A stretch of DNA of 19,022 bases from Collinsella sp. GTDB taxonomy: Bacteria > Actinomycetota > Coriobacteriia > Coriobacteriales > Coriobacteriaceae. The notes under the pieces are model-generated. The model had not been told where the DNA came from. It saw only the letters and a list, made by a program, of their open reading frames with translations, and did not search any database. The translations under genes and the position numbers were made by a program. How positions within the stretch are numbered: position 1 is the stretch's first letter; every line of letters begins with the position of its first letter. This document shows, in pieces, positions 6,344-14,954 of the stretch. Location: positions 1-19,022 of the forward strand of contig DXLP01000038.1 in the NCBI GenBank assembly GCA_019414645.1. The letters are read 5' to 3'.

Positions 6344-7729
6344 GTGGATCTCAATAGGCTGATTCTGGGCAAGAGCTACAACTCTACCAAGGTCTTTCGT
6401 ACCGCTCAGCATGTGGTTCAAGCCATCTTGCTCGGTATTGTCGTTCCGCTGCTTATCCTGCTGCTCATCTGGGATCTAACCGATAATCCCAATCCCGTTC
6501 CGGCCGTTGTCGTCATTGCCGGCTTGGTCATGCTGTGCTTCTTCTTCTCGTACGTCTTTGTCGTTCCCGACGACCTCACATCGAGCGCAACCGACCGCAC
6601 GCTCGCCATCGCTTCAAAAATATTCGCCTACACGTCGCGCGGCCTTACGCCCGAAGCTGCCCTGGGCGCCTCTAAGATCATCCTGTCCGAAACTATCGCC
6701 TCTGCCATCTGCTTTACCGACGGCAAGCAGGTGTTGGCAAGCTGGGGCGAGGACTCGGCAAAATGCCCCGCGGGCACCCCGGTGGTGCTGCGGACTACGC
6801 TCAACGTGATCAACAGCGGTGAGCAAAGCGTGTTCTCGCGCGATGCCTCGACCGAGACAGGTGGCTACTTTCCGCGCCTGCGCGCCGGTATTGTCGCACC
6901 GCTTACCGTGCGCGGGCATTGCGTGGGCACGCTCGAGCTGTATTATCCCCGTCTGAGCAGCATCGATATGCGCCAGACGGCGCTTGCCTCGGGCTTTGCC
7001 GACCTCATTTCCACGCAGCTTGCGAGCTTTGAGCTCGAGCGCCAGGACGAGCTTACGGCCCGCGTGGAGCTGCGCGCCTTGCAATCGCAGGTCGATCCTC
7101 ATTTTCTGTTTAACACCATCAGCACCATCGTGTCGCTCGTGCGTACCGAGCCGGACAAGGCCAGGTCGCTGCTGATCGACTTTTCCAATTACTACCGTCA
7201 GACGCTTTCTGATTCCGATACGCTCACCACGCTCGAGCACGAGGTGGAACAGGGCACTCGCTATATCAATCTTATGCAGGCTCGTTATGGCGACGGCCGT
7301 CTGCGCGTCTCGGTCGATATCGACTTTGAGGTGCGCGATTGCATGGTGCCGCCGTTTATCTTGCAGCCGTTGCTCGAAAACTGCATCAAGCACGCGCAGC
7401 GCGAGACCGAGCCGCTTTCTATTCATGTTAGGGCTTTCGAGACCGATGACGGTTTGGAGATCATCGTCGAGGACGATGGCATCGGTATGAGCGAAGAGGT
7501 CTGCGCGCATCTGTTTGAGCAGCATCGCTTGGAGGAGCCCGAGAGCATTACCGCCGACGGCTCCGTCAAGCGAGGTTGCGGCCTGGCGCTCTTCAACGTG
7601 CTTCAGCGCATCCATTTCTTTTACGGAGAAGATTCCGGCATGCGCGTGAAGTCCCAGGAGGGCGTGGGAACGCAGGTCATCGTCGAGCTGAACGGCGAGC
7701 CGCATGAGCCGGCGCCGTTGACGGCGTAG
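6344..7729 (+). CDS. LytS-type sensor histidine kinase, first paralogue
   Basis: 461 residues from a GTG start at 6344, chosen because AAGGAG at 6332-6337 lies six bases upstream; the ATG at 6338 directly abuts that site. Two membrane helices (about 21-45 and 52-75) replace the five- or six-helix LytS sensor. A GAF-like region follows (about 90-230), then the His_kinase domain with LQSQVDPHFLFNTIST (phosphoacceptor His253), and an HATPase domain with LLENCIKHA (N box), EDDGIGM and a GCGLAL loop. It should autophosphorylate and pass phosphate to the LytTR regulator 38 bases downstream. The signal is unknown. The cytosolic GAF-like region may sense a metabolite; position next to the permease-hydrolase pair suggests a link, which is inference. 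Confidence 0.9.
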   Translation: MDLNRLILGKSYNSTKVFRTAQHVVQAILLGIVVPLLILLLIWDLTDNPNPVPAVVVIAGLVMLCFFFSYVFVVPDDLTSSATDRTLAIASKIFAYTSRGLTPEAALGASKIILSETIASAICFTDGKQVLASWGEDSAKCPAGTPVVLRTTLNVINSGEQSVFSRDASTETGGYFPRLRAGIVAPLTVRGHCVGTLELYYPRLSSIDMRQTALASGFADLISTQLASFELERQDELTARVELRALQSQVDPHFLFNTISTIVSLVRTEPDKARSLLIDFSNYYRQTLSDSDTLTTLEHEVEQGTRYINLMQARYGDGRLRVSVDIDFEVRDCMVPPFILQPLLENCIKHAQRETEPLSIHVRAFETDDGLEIIVEDDGIGMSEEVCAHLFEQHRLEEPESITADGSVKRGCGLALFNVLQRIHFFYGEDSGMRVKSQEGVGTQVIVELNGEPHEPAPLTA

Positions 7730-7767
7730 CACGCGGTTGGATTGAGAGAAAAAGAGGGGAAGCACAT

Positions 7768-8502
7768 ATGTCCGAAGGCTGGAACATCTTGGTGGTTGAT
7801 GACGAGCCTCCAATTAGGGCTGAGCTACGCTATCTGTTGGAAAAGGATACGCGTGTGGGTCAGATTGCCGAGGCGGGCAATGTCACCGAAGCCGTGGAGT
7901 CGATTCTGTCGAACAAGCCCGACGTGTTGTTTTTAGACATTACCATGCCCGGTCGCTCGGGAATTGAGCTTGCCGAGACGCTGCAGAACCTAAAGACGCC
8001 GCCGGTGGTTGTGTTTGTGACGGCGTTTGCCGAATTTGCCGCTGATGCGTATAACCTCGATGCGGTCGACTATGTCGTCAAGCCGGTCGAGGACGCACGC
8101 CTGTCAAAGGCACTCGACAAGATCGAGGCAGCCTTGGGTGCCCGTCGTGTTATCCATGCTCCGCGCCAGCCTTTGCGTCTGACGGTGGACCGCGGGGGCA
8201 AAAAGGTGTTCATTCCCGCCGCAGACGTCTGCTACTTTGAGGCGCGCGCCGATTTTTGCAACGCCATCTGCGCCGAGGGAACGTACCTGATCAATGAGTC
8301 GATCTCTTCGCTCGAGCGTCGCTTGGACTCCGAGGGCTTTATTCGCGTTCATCGCAGCTACCTGGTCAATTTGGAAGACGTGCACAATGTTGAGATTGGC
8401 TCCACGGGGTTGATGGAGCTCAGGCTCGACCGCGTGAACTCGACGGTACCGGTGTCCCGTCGTCGTGCCGCCGAGGTCAAGTCGCACCTGGGGCTTGCGT
8501 AA
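7768..8502 (+). CDS. LytTR-family response regulator, first paralogue
   Basis: 244 residues. The receiver domain (about 5-120) shows the acidic pair Asp11/Asp12, phosphoacceptor Asp57 in VLFLDITMPG, Thr85 and Lys105 in VVKPVED. The C-terminal LytTR DNA-binding domain (about 140-240) contains FIPAADVCYFEA, FIRVHRSYLVNL and the VPVSRRR ending typical of the family. LytTR proteins bind paired direct repeats upstream of targets, often transporter or surface genes; I did not find a convincing repeat pair here. The start ATG is preceded by AGAGGGGAAG. It follows its kinase closely and is likely in one transcript. No terminator is visible after it. Confidence 0.93.
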   Translation: MSEGWNILVVDDEPPIRAELRYLLEKDTRVGQIAEAGNVTEAVESILSNKPDVLFLDITMPGRSGIELAETLQNLKTPPVVVFVTAFAEFAADAYNLDAVDYVVKPVEDARLSKALDKIEAALGARRVIHAPRQPLRLTVDRGGKKVFIPAADVCYFEARADFCNAICAEGTYLINESISSLERRLDSEGFIRVHRSYLVNLEDVHNVEIGSTGLMELRLDRVNSTVPVSRRRAAEVKSHLGLA

Positions 8503-8594
8503 GAGGCTTGCGTGCCGTCGTTTACCATCGCAGGTTTGGCATGGGCGCGCGGTGGGCATAATGGGTGGCATCGAATGAAATCGAAAGGATCATT

Positions 8595-9539
8595 ATGCCC
8601 GCGCTTATCACCCATCATCTGTTTGGCGAGGAAAGCATCGACCGTCTTCCGCAGGGCGTCATCACGTCCGATGAAGAGCGCATTGCCTTTATCTTGGGCA
8701 ACCAAGGCCCCGACCCGTTTTTCTTTCACATTCTGACACCGCGTGTTTCCGACTGCACGCTGCTGGCGCAGGTCATGCATCGGTCGCGCATGTCTCGCCA
8801 GTTCGCGTGCCTGCGCGACGGCGTGTCGCACCTGCAGCCGCGCGATGCCAGCTTGGGTCGCGCCTTTGCGTTGGGCCTGCTGTCTCATTACGTGCTCGAC
8901 CGCAACGCCCATCCCTTTGTCTATGAGCAGCAGTTTGGCATCGTGGAGTCCGATTCAGAGCTTGAGGATTCGAGCAGTCAGGTCCATGCCGTGATCGAGA
9001 GCGACCTGGATGTACTGATGCTGCAGCTTAAACGCGATGGCGCTACGGTCGACGATTACCCGCCGGCGGGCGAGATCGTCACCACCGATCGCATCAATCG
9101 CGTGGCCGGCGTGCTGATGAGCTATGTTGCCGGACGCGTGTATGGCATTGACATTCCGGCGGGGGAGTACGGTGCTGCCGTTGCCAATATGCAGCGACTT
9201 TACCGCGCGATTGAGCCGGCCGGCTCCGCAAAGACGCGCGCGATCTCGCTGGTTGAGGGCTTGGTGCACGACTACTCGCTGCTCGACGGCCTTGCCCATC
9301 GCGTGACGACGGAGCTGCCCGAGCGCACCGGTAACCTGGGCCATCTGACATGGAAGAATCCCTTTACCGACGAGGTCTCGAACGAGAGTTTCCCCGAGGT
9401 CTTTGATCGCGCGCTGGTCGATTACGAGTGCACGGTCGCACGTTTTATCGAGACCGGTGACATGGATGCCGTGACCAGTCACGTCAACTACAGCGGTCGC
9501 GTGCTCAATGCCGATGAGGAGTTCGACCGCGAGGAATAG
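8595..9539 (+). CDS. Zinc-dependent phospholipase C-like protein
   Basis: 314 residues matching the bacterial zinc-dependent phospholipase C family (Zn_dep_PLPC). Conserved-looking pieces: THHLFGE at the N-terminus, GNQGPDPFFFH (about 36-45), GLLSHYVLDRNAHPFVY (about 94-110, with His98, Asp102 and His106) and HAVIESDLD (His131, Glu135), giving the His/Asp/Glu set expected for zinc binding. No signal peptide is seen, so it is probably cytosolic, as in many uncharacterised family members; a true phospholipase activity is uncertain. The ATG at 8595 is chosen because GAAAGGA lies just upstream; an upstream in-frame start adds ten residues without a site. A -10-like CATAAT near 8556 with TTGGCA upstream (15-base spacing) is a weak promoter candidate. 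Confidence 0.8.
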   Translation: MPALITHHLFGEESIDRLPQGVITSDEERIAFILGNQGPDPFFFHILTPRVSDCTLLAQVMHRSRMSRQFACLRDGVSHLQPRDASLGRAFALGLLSHYVLDRNAHPFVYEQQFGIVESDSELEDSSSQVHAVIESDLDVLMLQLKRDGATVDDYPPAGEIVTTDRINRVAGVLMSYVAGRVYGIDIPAGEYGAAVANMQRLYRAIEPAGSAKTRAISLVEGLVHDYSLLDGLAHRVTTELPERTGNLGHLTWKNPFTDEVSNESFPEVFDRALVDYECTVARFIETGDMDAVTSHVNYSGRVLNADEEFDREE

Positions 9540-9640
9540 GGCTCGTGCGTGCCCCTTTGCCGAATCCTTACCGGCGGTTCTGGACAATTGGGGTACGATG
9601 AACTAACTGCATATCGGGCGAATACGAAGGGTCCCTGTCC

Positions 9641-10900
9641 ATGAAATACACCAAGCTCGAGCGTAACTGGGTTATGTATGATGTGGGCAATTCGGCCCTC
9701 GTGCTGCTCAATACCTCGGTGGTGCCCATTTACTTTAACGCCATCAATACCGGCGCTTCTTCGGCCGACCTGGTGGTCGCCTGGGGCAATGCACAGACGA
9801 TCGCCTCGCTGGTCATCGCCATGCTCATGCCCATTCTGGGCGCGCTTGCCGACTACGCCGGCAACAAGATCAAGTTCTTCTTGGGCTTCTTCCTCACGGG
9901 CCTGGTGCTTTGCCTGGCGCAGGCTATCCCAATGTCCGCCATGGCATTTTTGACCGTGTACGTGCTGTGCACCATCGGCCTTAACTCTTCTATGACGTTC
10001 TACGACGCCATGCTGCCCGACATTACCACCGACGAGCGCATGGACGCCGTGTCCAGCTCGGGCTATGCCTGGGGCTACATCGGTTCCACCGTGCCGTTCG
10101 TCATCTGCCTGGCGCTCATCATGGGTGGCCCCGCTCTTGGCGTCCCTACCATGCTGGCGACGCGTCTGTCGTTTATCATCACTGGTGCCTGGTGGCTCAT
10201 CTTTACCCTGCCGCTCATTCGCACCTATAAGCAAAAGTACGGTCGCGAGCGCGGTCCCGAGGACACTATCGGCCACATCGTGGGCGGTGTGTTCTCCGAG
10301 GTCGGACACACCATGCGCGAGATCGCCCACAACAAGACCGTGCTGGTCTACATGATCGCGTTCTTCTTCTATATCGACGGTGTGCACACGGTCATTTCCA
10401 TGGCCACCAGTTACGGATCGGCCTTGGGCATCGATTCGACGCAGCTGGTGCTTGCGCTGCTCGTTACGCAGTTCGTGGCCTTTCCATCCGCCATCATCTA
10501 CGGCAAGCTCGCCGGACGCGTGGGCACGCTCAACATGATCTTGGTGGCGGTCGCCGCCTACATGGGCATTGTGCTGTTCGCCGCGTTCTTCCTAAAGACC
10601 GCCTTTGAATTCTGGGTGCTTGCCATTATGGTCGGCCTGTTCCAGGGTGGCGTGCAGGCGCTCAGCCGTAGCTACTTTGGCCGCATTATCCCCAAGGAAA
10701 AGTCCAACGAGTACTACGGCTTCTTTGACATCTTCGGTCGTTATGCAAGCGTTATGGGCACCTTCCTGGTGTCGGTCGTCACCTCGCTGACCGGCAACCC
10801 GTCGCTGGGCGTCCTTTCCATTGGTGTGCTGCTGGTCGTTGGCTTTATGCTGCTGGTCCGCCTGTCCCGCATGACTCGGGCGGCAGGGCATGCCGCATAG
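9641..10900 (+). CDS. UMF1-type MFS transporter (Atg22-like)
   Basis: 419 residues with about twelve membrane helices. The N-terminus LERNWVMYDVGNSALVLL is the hallmark of the UMF1/Atg22-like branch of the major facilitator superfamily, as is the SRSYFGRIIPKEKSNEYYGFFDIFGR segment in the second half. The fungal Atg22 homologue exports amino acids from the vacuole; bacterial members are not well characterised, so an amino-acid or small-metabolite exporter is only a plausible reading. GAAGGG lies about ten bases before the ATG. The 101-base gap upstream has a -10-like TACGAT at 9594-9599 but no good -35, so the gene may have its own promoter. Confidence 0.88.
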   Translation: MKYTKLERNWVMYDVGNSALVLLNTSVVPIYFNAINTGASSADLVVAWGNAQTIASLVIAMLMPILGALADYAGNKIKFFLGFFLTGLVLCLAQAIPMSAMAFLTVYVLCTIGLNSSMTFYDAMLPDITTDERMDAVSSSGYAWGYIGSTVPFVICLALIMGGPALGVPTMLATRLSFIITGAWWLIFTLPLIRTYKQKYGRERGPEDTIGHIVGGVFSEVGHTMREIAHNKTVLVYMIAFFFYIDGVHTVISMATSYGSALGIDSTQLVLALLVTQFVAFPSAIIYGKLAGRVGTLNMILVAVAAYMGIVLFAAFFLKTAFEFWVLAIMVGLFQGGVQALSRSYFGRIIPKEKSNEYYGFFDIFGRYASVMGTFLVSVVTSLTGNPSLGVLSIGVLLVVGFMLLVRLSRMTRAAGHAA

Positions 10901-10956
10901 GAGCGAGCGGCTATTGTGCCTGTCCACGGTACTCTTTTGGGGTTATCCGCAATAAA

Positions 10957-10998
10957 CATTGCGACTTGCGAGCAATGATTTGCCCAAGTGGGTATGAT
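10957..10998 (+). promoter_or_regulatory. Possible promoter and inverted repeat upstream of the glycosyltransferase
   Basis: CATTGC (10957-10962) and GCAATG (10972-10977) are inverted around nine bases. A -10-like TATGAT lies at 10993-10998 in the context GGGTATGATGG, similar to GGGTACGATGA before the UMF1 gene. A good -35 is missing. If real, transcription would start just before the hairpin at 11015. Confidence 0.35.
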
Positions 10999-11014
10999 GG
11001 AATCAGCTAGGTCG

Positions 11015-11050
11015 CGGGGCGTCGCCTGTGTTTGGCGGCGTCCCGTTTTT
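11015..11050 (+). terminator. Terminator or leader attenuator
   Basis: A 12-bp stem with two G-U pairs (11015-11026/11034-11045) has a seven-base loop and is followed by five T residues. It could end the UMF1 transcript, 115 bases after that stop codon, or act as an attenuator between the putative promoter at 10993 and the glycosyltransferase start at 11072. Confidence 0.7.
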
Positions 11051-11071
11051 GTGTTGCAGGGAGGGTAAGGC

Positions 11072-12283
11072 ATGAACGCCACAGTCGTGATTCCAACGTA
11101 TTGGGCGGGCGATGATACCCAAGCAAACGCTCCCGGCACCTACGATCACTCGACGTCGCTCAATGCCGCCAACTCGGAACTCGATCGCTGCCTGACTTCG
11201 CTCGAACAGGTGCGCGACATTCCGCGCATCATTCTCTTGGTGGTCTGTCCGGTTTCTGCCACGGCCGACGTATCCCATCGCGTGCACGAAATCGTTAATG
11301 CGCATCCCTCACTTAAGGTCACCATCGTTACCAATACTCAGGCTTCGCGTGTTGCCGACCGCGTGGCGCAGATTGCGCCCAAAGGCTCGGGCGAGTGCGT
11401 GAGCCTGCGCGGCTACGGCGCCATCCGCAACATGGGTCTTGCTTGCGCGGCGGTGCTGGGGCACGACGCGGTTGTGTTTTTGGATGACGACGAGACCGTC
11501 ATCGATGCCGACTTTATGAAGCGTGCGACCTATGCACTGGGCCAACAGACGCGTCAGGGCCTGCCGATTTTAGTCAAGAGCGGATACTTTTACGATCGCG
11601 ACGGGTCGCCGCTGGCTCCCACGGACAAAGCGGGCATTTGCCATCGCTGGTGGACCAAGCGTATCGAGTTCAATCGCTGGATGAAAAAGGCGCTCTCGGG
11701 CACCCGCATCTCGCGTTCCAATTACGTGTGCGGCGGCCTGATGGCCCTGCATGCCCGTGCGTTTACCCGCGTGGCGTTCGACCCGTTTATTACCCGCGGC
11801 GAGGATCTGGACTATCTCTTTAACATGCGCATGTTTGGCTACGACGTGTGGTTCGACAACGAGTGGACCGTGCGCCACCTGCCGCCCGAGTCCGAGAAGC
11901 GCTCGCCGCGCTTTATGCAGGACGTGTACCGTTGGTACTACGAGCGGGCCAAGCTGACGTTCGCTGCGCACCAAAAGGAGCTCATTCCGGTTACGGCCGC
12001 ATCACTCATGCCCTATCCGGGTCCGTGGATCTCGCGCGAGCTCGACGACCGCGTGCGCAAGACCGCCATGGTTCGCAGTATGTTTACCCGCGAGCACGAG
12101 GGATATCTGCGCATCTGGCGTCATGGTATTGACGAGGCCAAGACCTATGCCCGCCAAAACGCCGCAAGCTACCTGCGTTTTCAGAGTTTCTGGCCCAAGA
12201 TCATGGACGAACTTTGGCGCGACGCACAACTGATTAGCATCCTGGAGGGGCTGAATGATCGACCGCCGCGCCCAGCGCGATAA
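11072..12283 (+). CDS. Family 2-like glycosyltransferase
   Basis: 403 residues with a GT-A fold pattern. ATVVIPTYW opens the nucleotide-binding half; GAIRNMGL (about 116-123) precedes AVVFLDDDE (Asp138-140, the DxD-type metal and sugar-nucleotide site); NYVCGGLMALHARAF and RGEDLDY (Glu244, Asp245) form the acceptor side with the likely catalytic base. His269 in VRHLPP may be a further metal ligand. No membrane helix is present, so it is a cytosolic or membrane-associated enzyme; donor and acceptor are unknown. GGGAGGG precedes the ATG. Its last 29 bases overlap the downstream kinase gene, implying translational coupling of a sugar transferase with a signalling system. Confidence 0.85.
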   Translation: MNATVVIPTYWAGDDTQANAPGTYDHSTSLNAANSELDRCLTSLEQVRDIPRIILLVVCPVSATADVSHRVHEIVNAHPSLKVTIVTNTQASRVADRVAQIAPKGSGECVSLRGYGAIRNMGLACAAVLGHDAVVFLDDDETVIDADFMKRATYALGQQTRQGLPILVKSGYFYDRDGSPLAPTDKAGICHRWWTKRIEFNRWMKKALSGTRISRSNYVCGGLMALHARAFTRVAFDPFITRGEDLDYLFNMRMFGYDVWFDNEWTVRHLPPESEKRSPRFMQDVYRWYYERAKLTFAAHQKELIPVTAASLMPYPGPWISRELDDRVRKTAMVRSMFTREHEGYLRIWRHGIDEAKTYARQNAASYLRFQSFWPKIMDELWRDAQLISILEGLNDRPPRPAR

Positions 12284-13598
12284 TTCAATTTCAATCTTTC
12301 GCATCATCGCCGTTGTCTGCGCCGTTTGCGTGTTGGTGTACTTTATCTTTGCCCTGGCGACTGGCATTGAGCCGATTGCCACGGTGATCGCCTGTGCGCT
12401 GCTGTGCATCTTCCTGTGCATCTTTATCTATTTGACGCTCAATCCCGATTCGGTACGCTCCCAGTACACCGAGGAGACGCTCTCGGTTGCCTCGGCCATG
12501 CTCGAGGACATTAAGGGCGGCCTGACGCAGGAATCGGCGCTTTTGGTGTGCCGGCGTATCCTGCCCGAGACACGTGCCATGACCGTTGCCATCACCGATG
12601 AGAGCAACGTGCTGGCCTGCGCGGGCGAGTTCGAGGAAAAGCTGCTGCCCGATTCGCCCATCCATACGCTTGCCACGCGCTACGTCATTGAGCACGGCAT
12701 CGTGCAGTCGTTCAACCGCGTAGTGGACGTGGTGGGTTCGGATGGCTCGCACAACCATGTTCCCGCCGGCATCATCGCGCCCATCAAGGTGGGCGACCGC
12801 ACCGTCGGCACGCTCAAGTTCTACTACAAGACCCCGCGTGCTGTCGACCGTACCCAGTATGCGCTCGCCTCGGGTTTTGCCGAGATCCTGTCCACGCAGC
12901 TCGCCATCCACGAGCTCGAGGTGCAAAAGGAACTGACGGCACGTGCCGAGGTGCGTGCCCTGCAGGCGCAGATCAACCCGCACTTTCTGTTCAACACGCT
13001 CAACACCATCGCGTCGTTTACGCGTACCGACCCGCTGCGTGCCCGCGAGCTGCTGCGCGAGTTCTCCTCGTTCTATCGCGCCACGCTCGACAACTCGGGG
13101 TCGCTTATCCCGGTCTCGCGCGAGGTTGCCCAGACCAAGCGCTACCTGACGTTTGAGAAGGCGCGTTTTGGCGAGGACCGCGTACTGGCGACCTTCGATG
13201 TCTCCGAGGATGTCGAGGACACGTTGGTCCCGGCCTTTGTAATCCAGCCCATTGTCGAGAACGCCGTGCGGCATGGCATGGGCGATGGCGATGCCCTGCA
13301 GATCGATGTGACCGTCCATCAAGACGGCGACGACGCAATCCTGATTGCCGTGGCCGACAACGGCGTGGGCATGGACGAGGGCACCGCCGCCAGGCTGTTT
13401 GATGAGCGCTCCGCCCGCCCCGATGCCAGTTCCCCGCAAGGCGGCGGCGCCGGCGTGGCCATGCACAATATTTCTGAGCGCATCCATCGCTTTTATGGAC
13501 CGCACTCTTATACGCGCGTCGAATCGGCGCCGGGCAAGGGCACCAAAGTGCTCCTGCATCTTGATTTGTCAGAGAGCATCTTTGACATTCAAGAGTAA
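12255..13598 (+). CDS. LytS-type sensor histidine kinase, second paralogue
   Basis: 447 residues with the same layout as the kinase at 6344: two membrane helices (about 13-35 and 39-62), a GAF-like region (about 75-215), the His_kinase domain with LQAQINPHFLFNTLNTI (phosphoacceptor His243), and HATPase motifs IVENAVRHG (Asn336), ADNGVGM and the GGGAG loop. Both proteins share the phrase LASGFAxxxSTQLA before the phosphorylation site, supporting a common origin. The ATG lies within the glycosyltransferase gene, with GGAGGGG just upstream of it, so the kinase is probably translated by coupling. Its response regulator starts 72 bases downstream. The signal is unknown. Confidence 0.91.
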   Translation: MIDRRAQRDNSISIFRIIAVVCAVCVLVYFIFALATGIEPIATVIACALLCIFLCIFIYLTLNPDSVRSQYTEETLSVASAMLEDIKGGLTQESALLVCRRILPETRAMTVAITDESNVLACAGEFEEKLLPDSPIHTLATRYVIEHGIVQSFNRVVDVVGSDGSHNHVPAGIIAPIKVGDRTVGTLKFYYKTPRAVDRTQYALASGFAEILSTQLAIHELEVQKELTARAEVRALQAQINPHFLFNTLNTIASFTRTDPLRARELLREFSSFYRATLDNSGSLIPVSREVAQTKRYLTFEKARFGEDRVLATFDVSEDVEDTLVPAFVIQPIVENAVRHGMGDGDALQIDVTVHQDGDDAILIAVADNGVGMDEGTAARLFDERSARPDASSPQGGGAGVAMHNISERIHRFYGPHSYTRVESAPGKGTKVLLHLDLSESIFDIQE

Positions 13599-13670
13599 AA
13601 TAAAAGGCTATGGGCTCAACGCCGAGCGGCGGATGCCCAGCGTAGTTTGTTGACGAAAGGTTTAATCCCT

Positions 13671-14387
13671 ATGCTGCGTGCGATGATTGTGGATGATGAG
13701 GCCCCGGCCCGTTCGGAACTTCGCTTCTTGCTCGAGCAGACGGGCAAGATCGGCACGATCACTGAGGCGTCGAGCGTCCGCTCCGCCATTGAGATGTTGA
13801 TGGAAAGCCGCGTCGATGTCGTATTTCTCGATATCTCGATGCCCGGTGCTTCTGGTCTGCAGCTTGCCGAGGCGCTGCATAAGCTTAAGAATCCGCCGGC
13901 GATTGTGTTTGTGACCGCGTATAGCGATCATGCCGTCGAGGCGTTCGACGTAGATGCCGTCGATTACCTCATGAAGCCGGTTGAGGAGGCACGCCTGGAT
14001 CGCGCGATCGAGAAGGTCATGCAGCACGCCAAGCCCGTCACGGACAGCAAAGCCACCATCGAGCGCATTCCGGTGGAAAAGGGCGGCCGCAAGGTCCTCA
14101 TCCCCGTGGATGACATTCGCTTCATCATGGCCAAGGACGATTACTCCTGTATCTATACCGTCGATGATCGTTTTCTTTCGACGACTTCGCTGGCGCAGTT
14201 CGAGGCCAAGCTTTGCGACTTTGGCTTCTTTCGCGTTCATCGCCGCTATATCGTCAACTTGGCGTGCGTCACAGATGTCGAGACGGTGCCCTCGGGCGCT
14301 ATCCAACTGGGCATTACAGGCGTCGACGAACGCGTGCCGGTCTCGCGCCGCCGCGTTGTGCCGCTCAAGAAGGCCCTGAGTCTCTAG
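13671..14387 (+). CDS. LytTR-family response regulator, second paralogue
   Basis: 238 residues. The receiver domain shows Asp8/Asp9, phosphoacceptor Asp54 in VVFLDISMPG, Thr82 and Lys102 in YLMKPVEEA. The LytTR domain contains LIPVDDIRFIMA, FFRVHRRYIVNL and VPVSRRR, closely matching the regulator at 7768. The start ATG at 13671 has GAAAGG about ten bases upstream; an upstream in-frame TTG at 13647 would add eight residues without a better site. It follows its kinase in one likely transcript with the glycosyltransferase, ended by the terminator at 14395. DNA targets are unknown. Confidence 0.93.
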   Translation: MLRAMIVDDEAPARSELRFLLEQTGKIGTITEASSVRSAIEMLMESRVDVVFLDISMPGASGLQLAEALHKLKNPPAIVFVTAYSDHAVEAFDVDAVDYLMKPVEEARLDRAIEKVMQHAKPVTDSKATIERIPVEKGGRKVLIPVDDIRFIMAKDDYSCIYTVDDRFLSTTSLAQFEAKLCDFGFFRVHRRYIVNLACVTDVETVPSGAIQLGITGVDERVPVSRRRVVPLKKALSL

Positions 14388-14394
14388 CACACTG

Positions 14395-14442
14395 GCCCCG
14401 CAGCCCTGTAGACCAATTGTCTGCGGAGCCGTGGGGCTTTTT
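14395..14442 (+). terminator. Terminator of the glycosyltransferase-kinase-regulator transcript
   Basis: Arms 14395-14413 and 14419-14437 pair over 19 positions (two mismatches, several G-U pairs) around CAATT and are followed by TTTTT. It starts eight bases after the regulator stop codon. Confidence 0.85.
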
Positions 14443-14478
14443 GTATATACGTCGAATCGGTTTTGCAGAAGGGATCCC

Positions 14479-14946
14479 ATGAACAGTGCAAGCGCCAAGC
14501 GCATCGACATCATCTCGGACACCCACGGCTATCTTTCGCCCACGCTTCTGGACGAGCTCAAGGGCGCAGATCTGATCATCCACGCCGGAGACCTCACCTC
14601 AGAGATGGATTACGAGCATCTATGCACCATCGCCCCCGTGCGAGCGGTCCTAGGAAACAACGACTACTACCGCGACTACGGCCCGGATGTAGACCGTCTG
14701 GCCATCTTCACCTACGAAGGCCTCAAATTCGCCGTAGCCCACTACCGTGAAGATCTGCCCGTGGGATCCGTAGACGTAGCCATCAACGGTCACACCCACG
14801 TAACCAAAGAAGCCCAAGTAGGCCGCTGCCTAGTCCTCAATCCTGGCAGCGCCAGCTACCCCAGAGGCACCCGAGGCCCCACCATGGCCAGAATGCTCGT
14901 CAAGGAAGGCAAGATCCTGAGCACCAAATTTATTGACTTAGACTAA
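14479..14946 (+). CDS. YfcE/MJ0936-family phosphodiesterase
   Basis: 155 residues, a typical length for this small metallophosphoesterase family. The dimetal motifs appear in order: IISDTHG (Asp-x-His), IIHAGDLT, LGNND, VAHYRED and GHTH, all in the usual spacing. Members hydrolyse phosphodiesters such as bis-p-nitrophenyl phosphate in vitro; the physiological substrate is mostly unknown. The ATG at 14479 is preferred over the open frame start at 14431, since that lies inside the upstream terminator and AGAAGGGA precedes 14479. The gene stands alone between two terminators, so it must have its own promoter, perhaps in the short AT-rich stretch after the T-run (TATATAC near 14444). Confidence 0.9.
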   Translation: MNSASAKRIDIISDTHGYLSPTLLDELKGADLIIHAGDLTSEMDYEHLCTIAPVRAVLGNNDYYRDYGPDVDRLAIFTYEGLKFAVAHYREDLPVGSVDVAINGHTHVTKEAQVGRCLVLNPGSASYPRGTRGPTMARMLVKEGKILSTKFIDLD

Positions 14947-14954
14947 CCGCAACA

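Noticed and set aside
4900..6372. Minus-strand open frame of 490 codons opposite the amidohydrolase
   Set aside because: It is an antisense shadow with Val/Asp/Gly-rich repetitive composition; the plus strand has complete metal-ligand motifs and a strong ribosome binding site.
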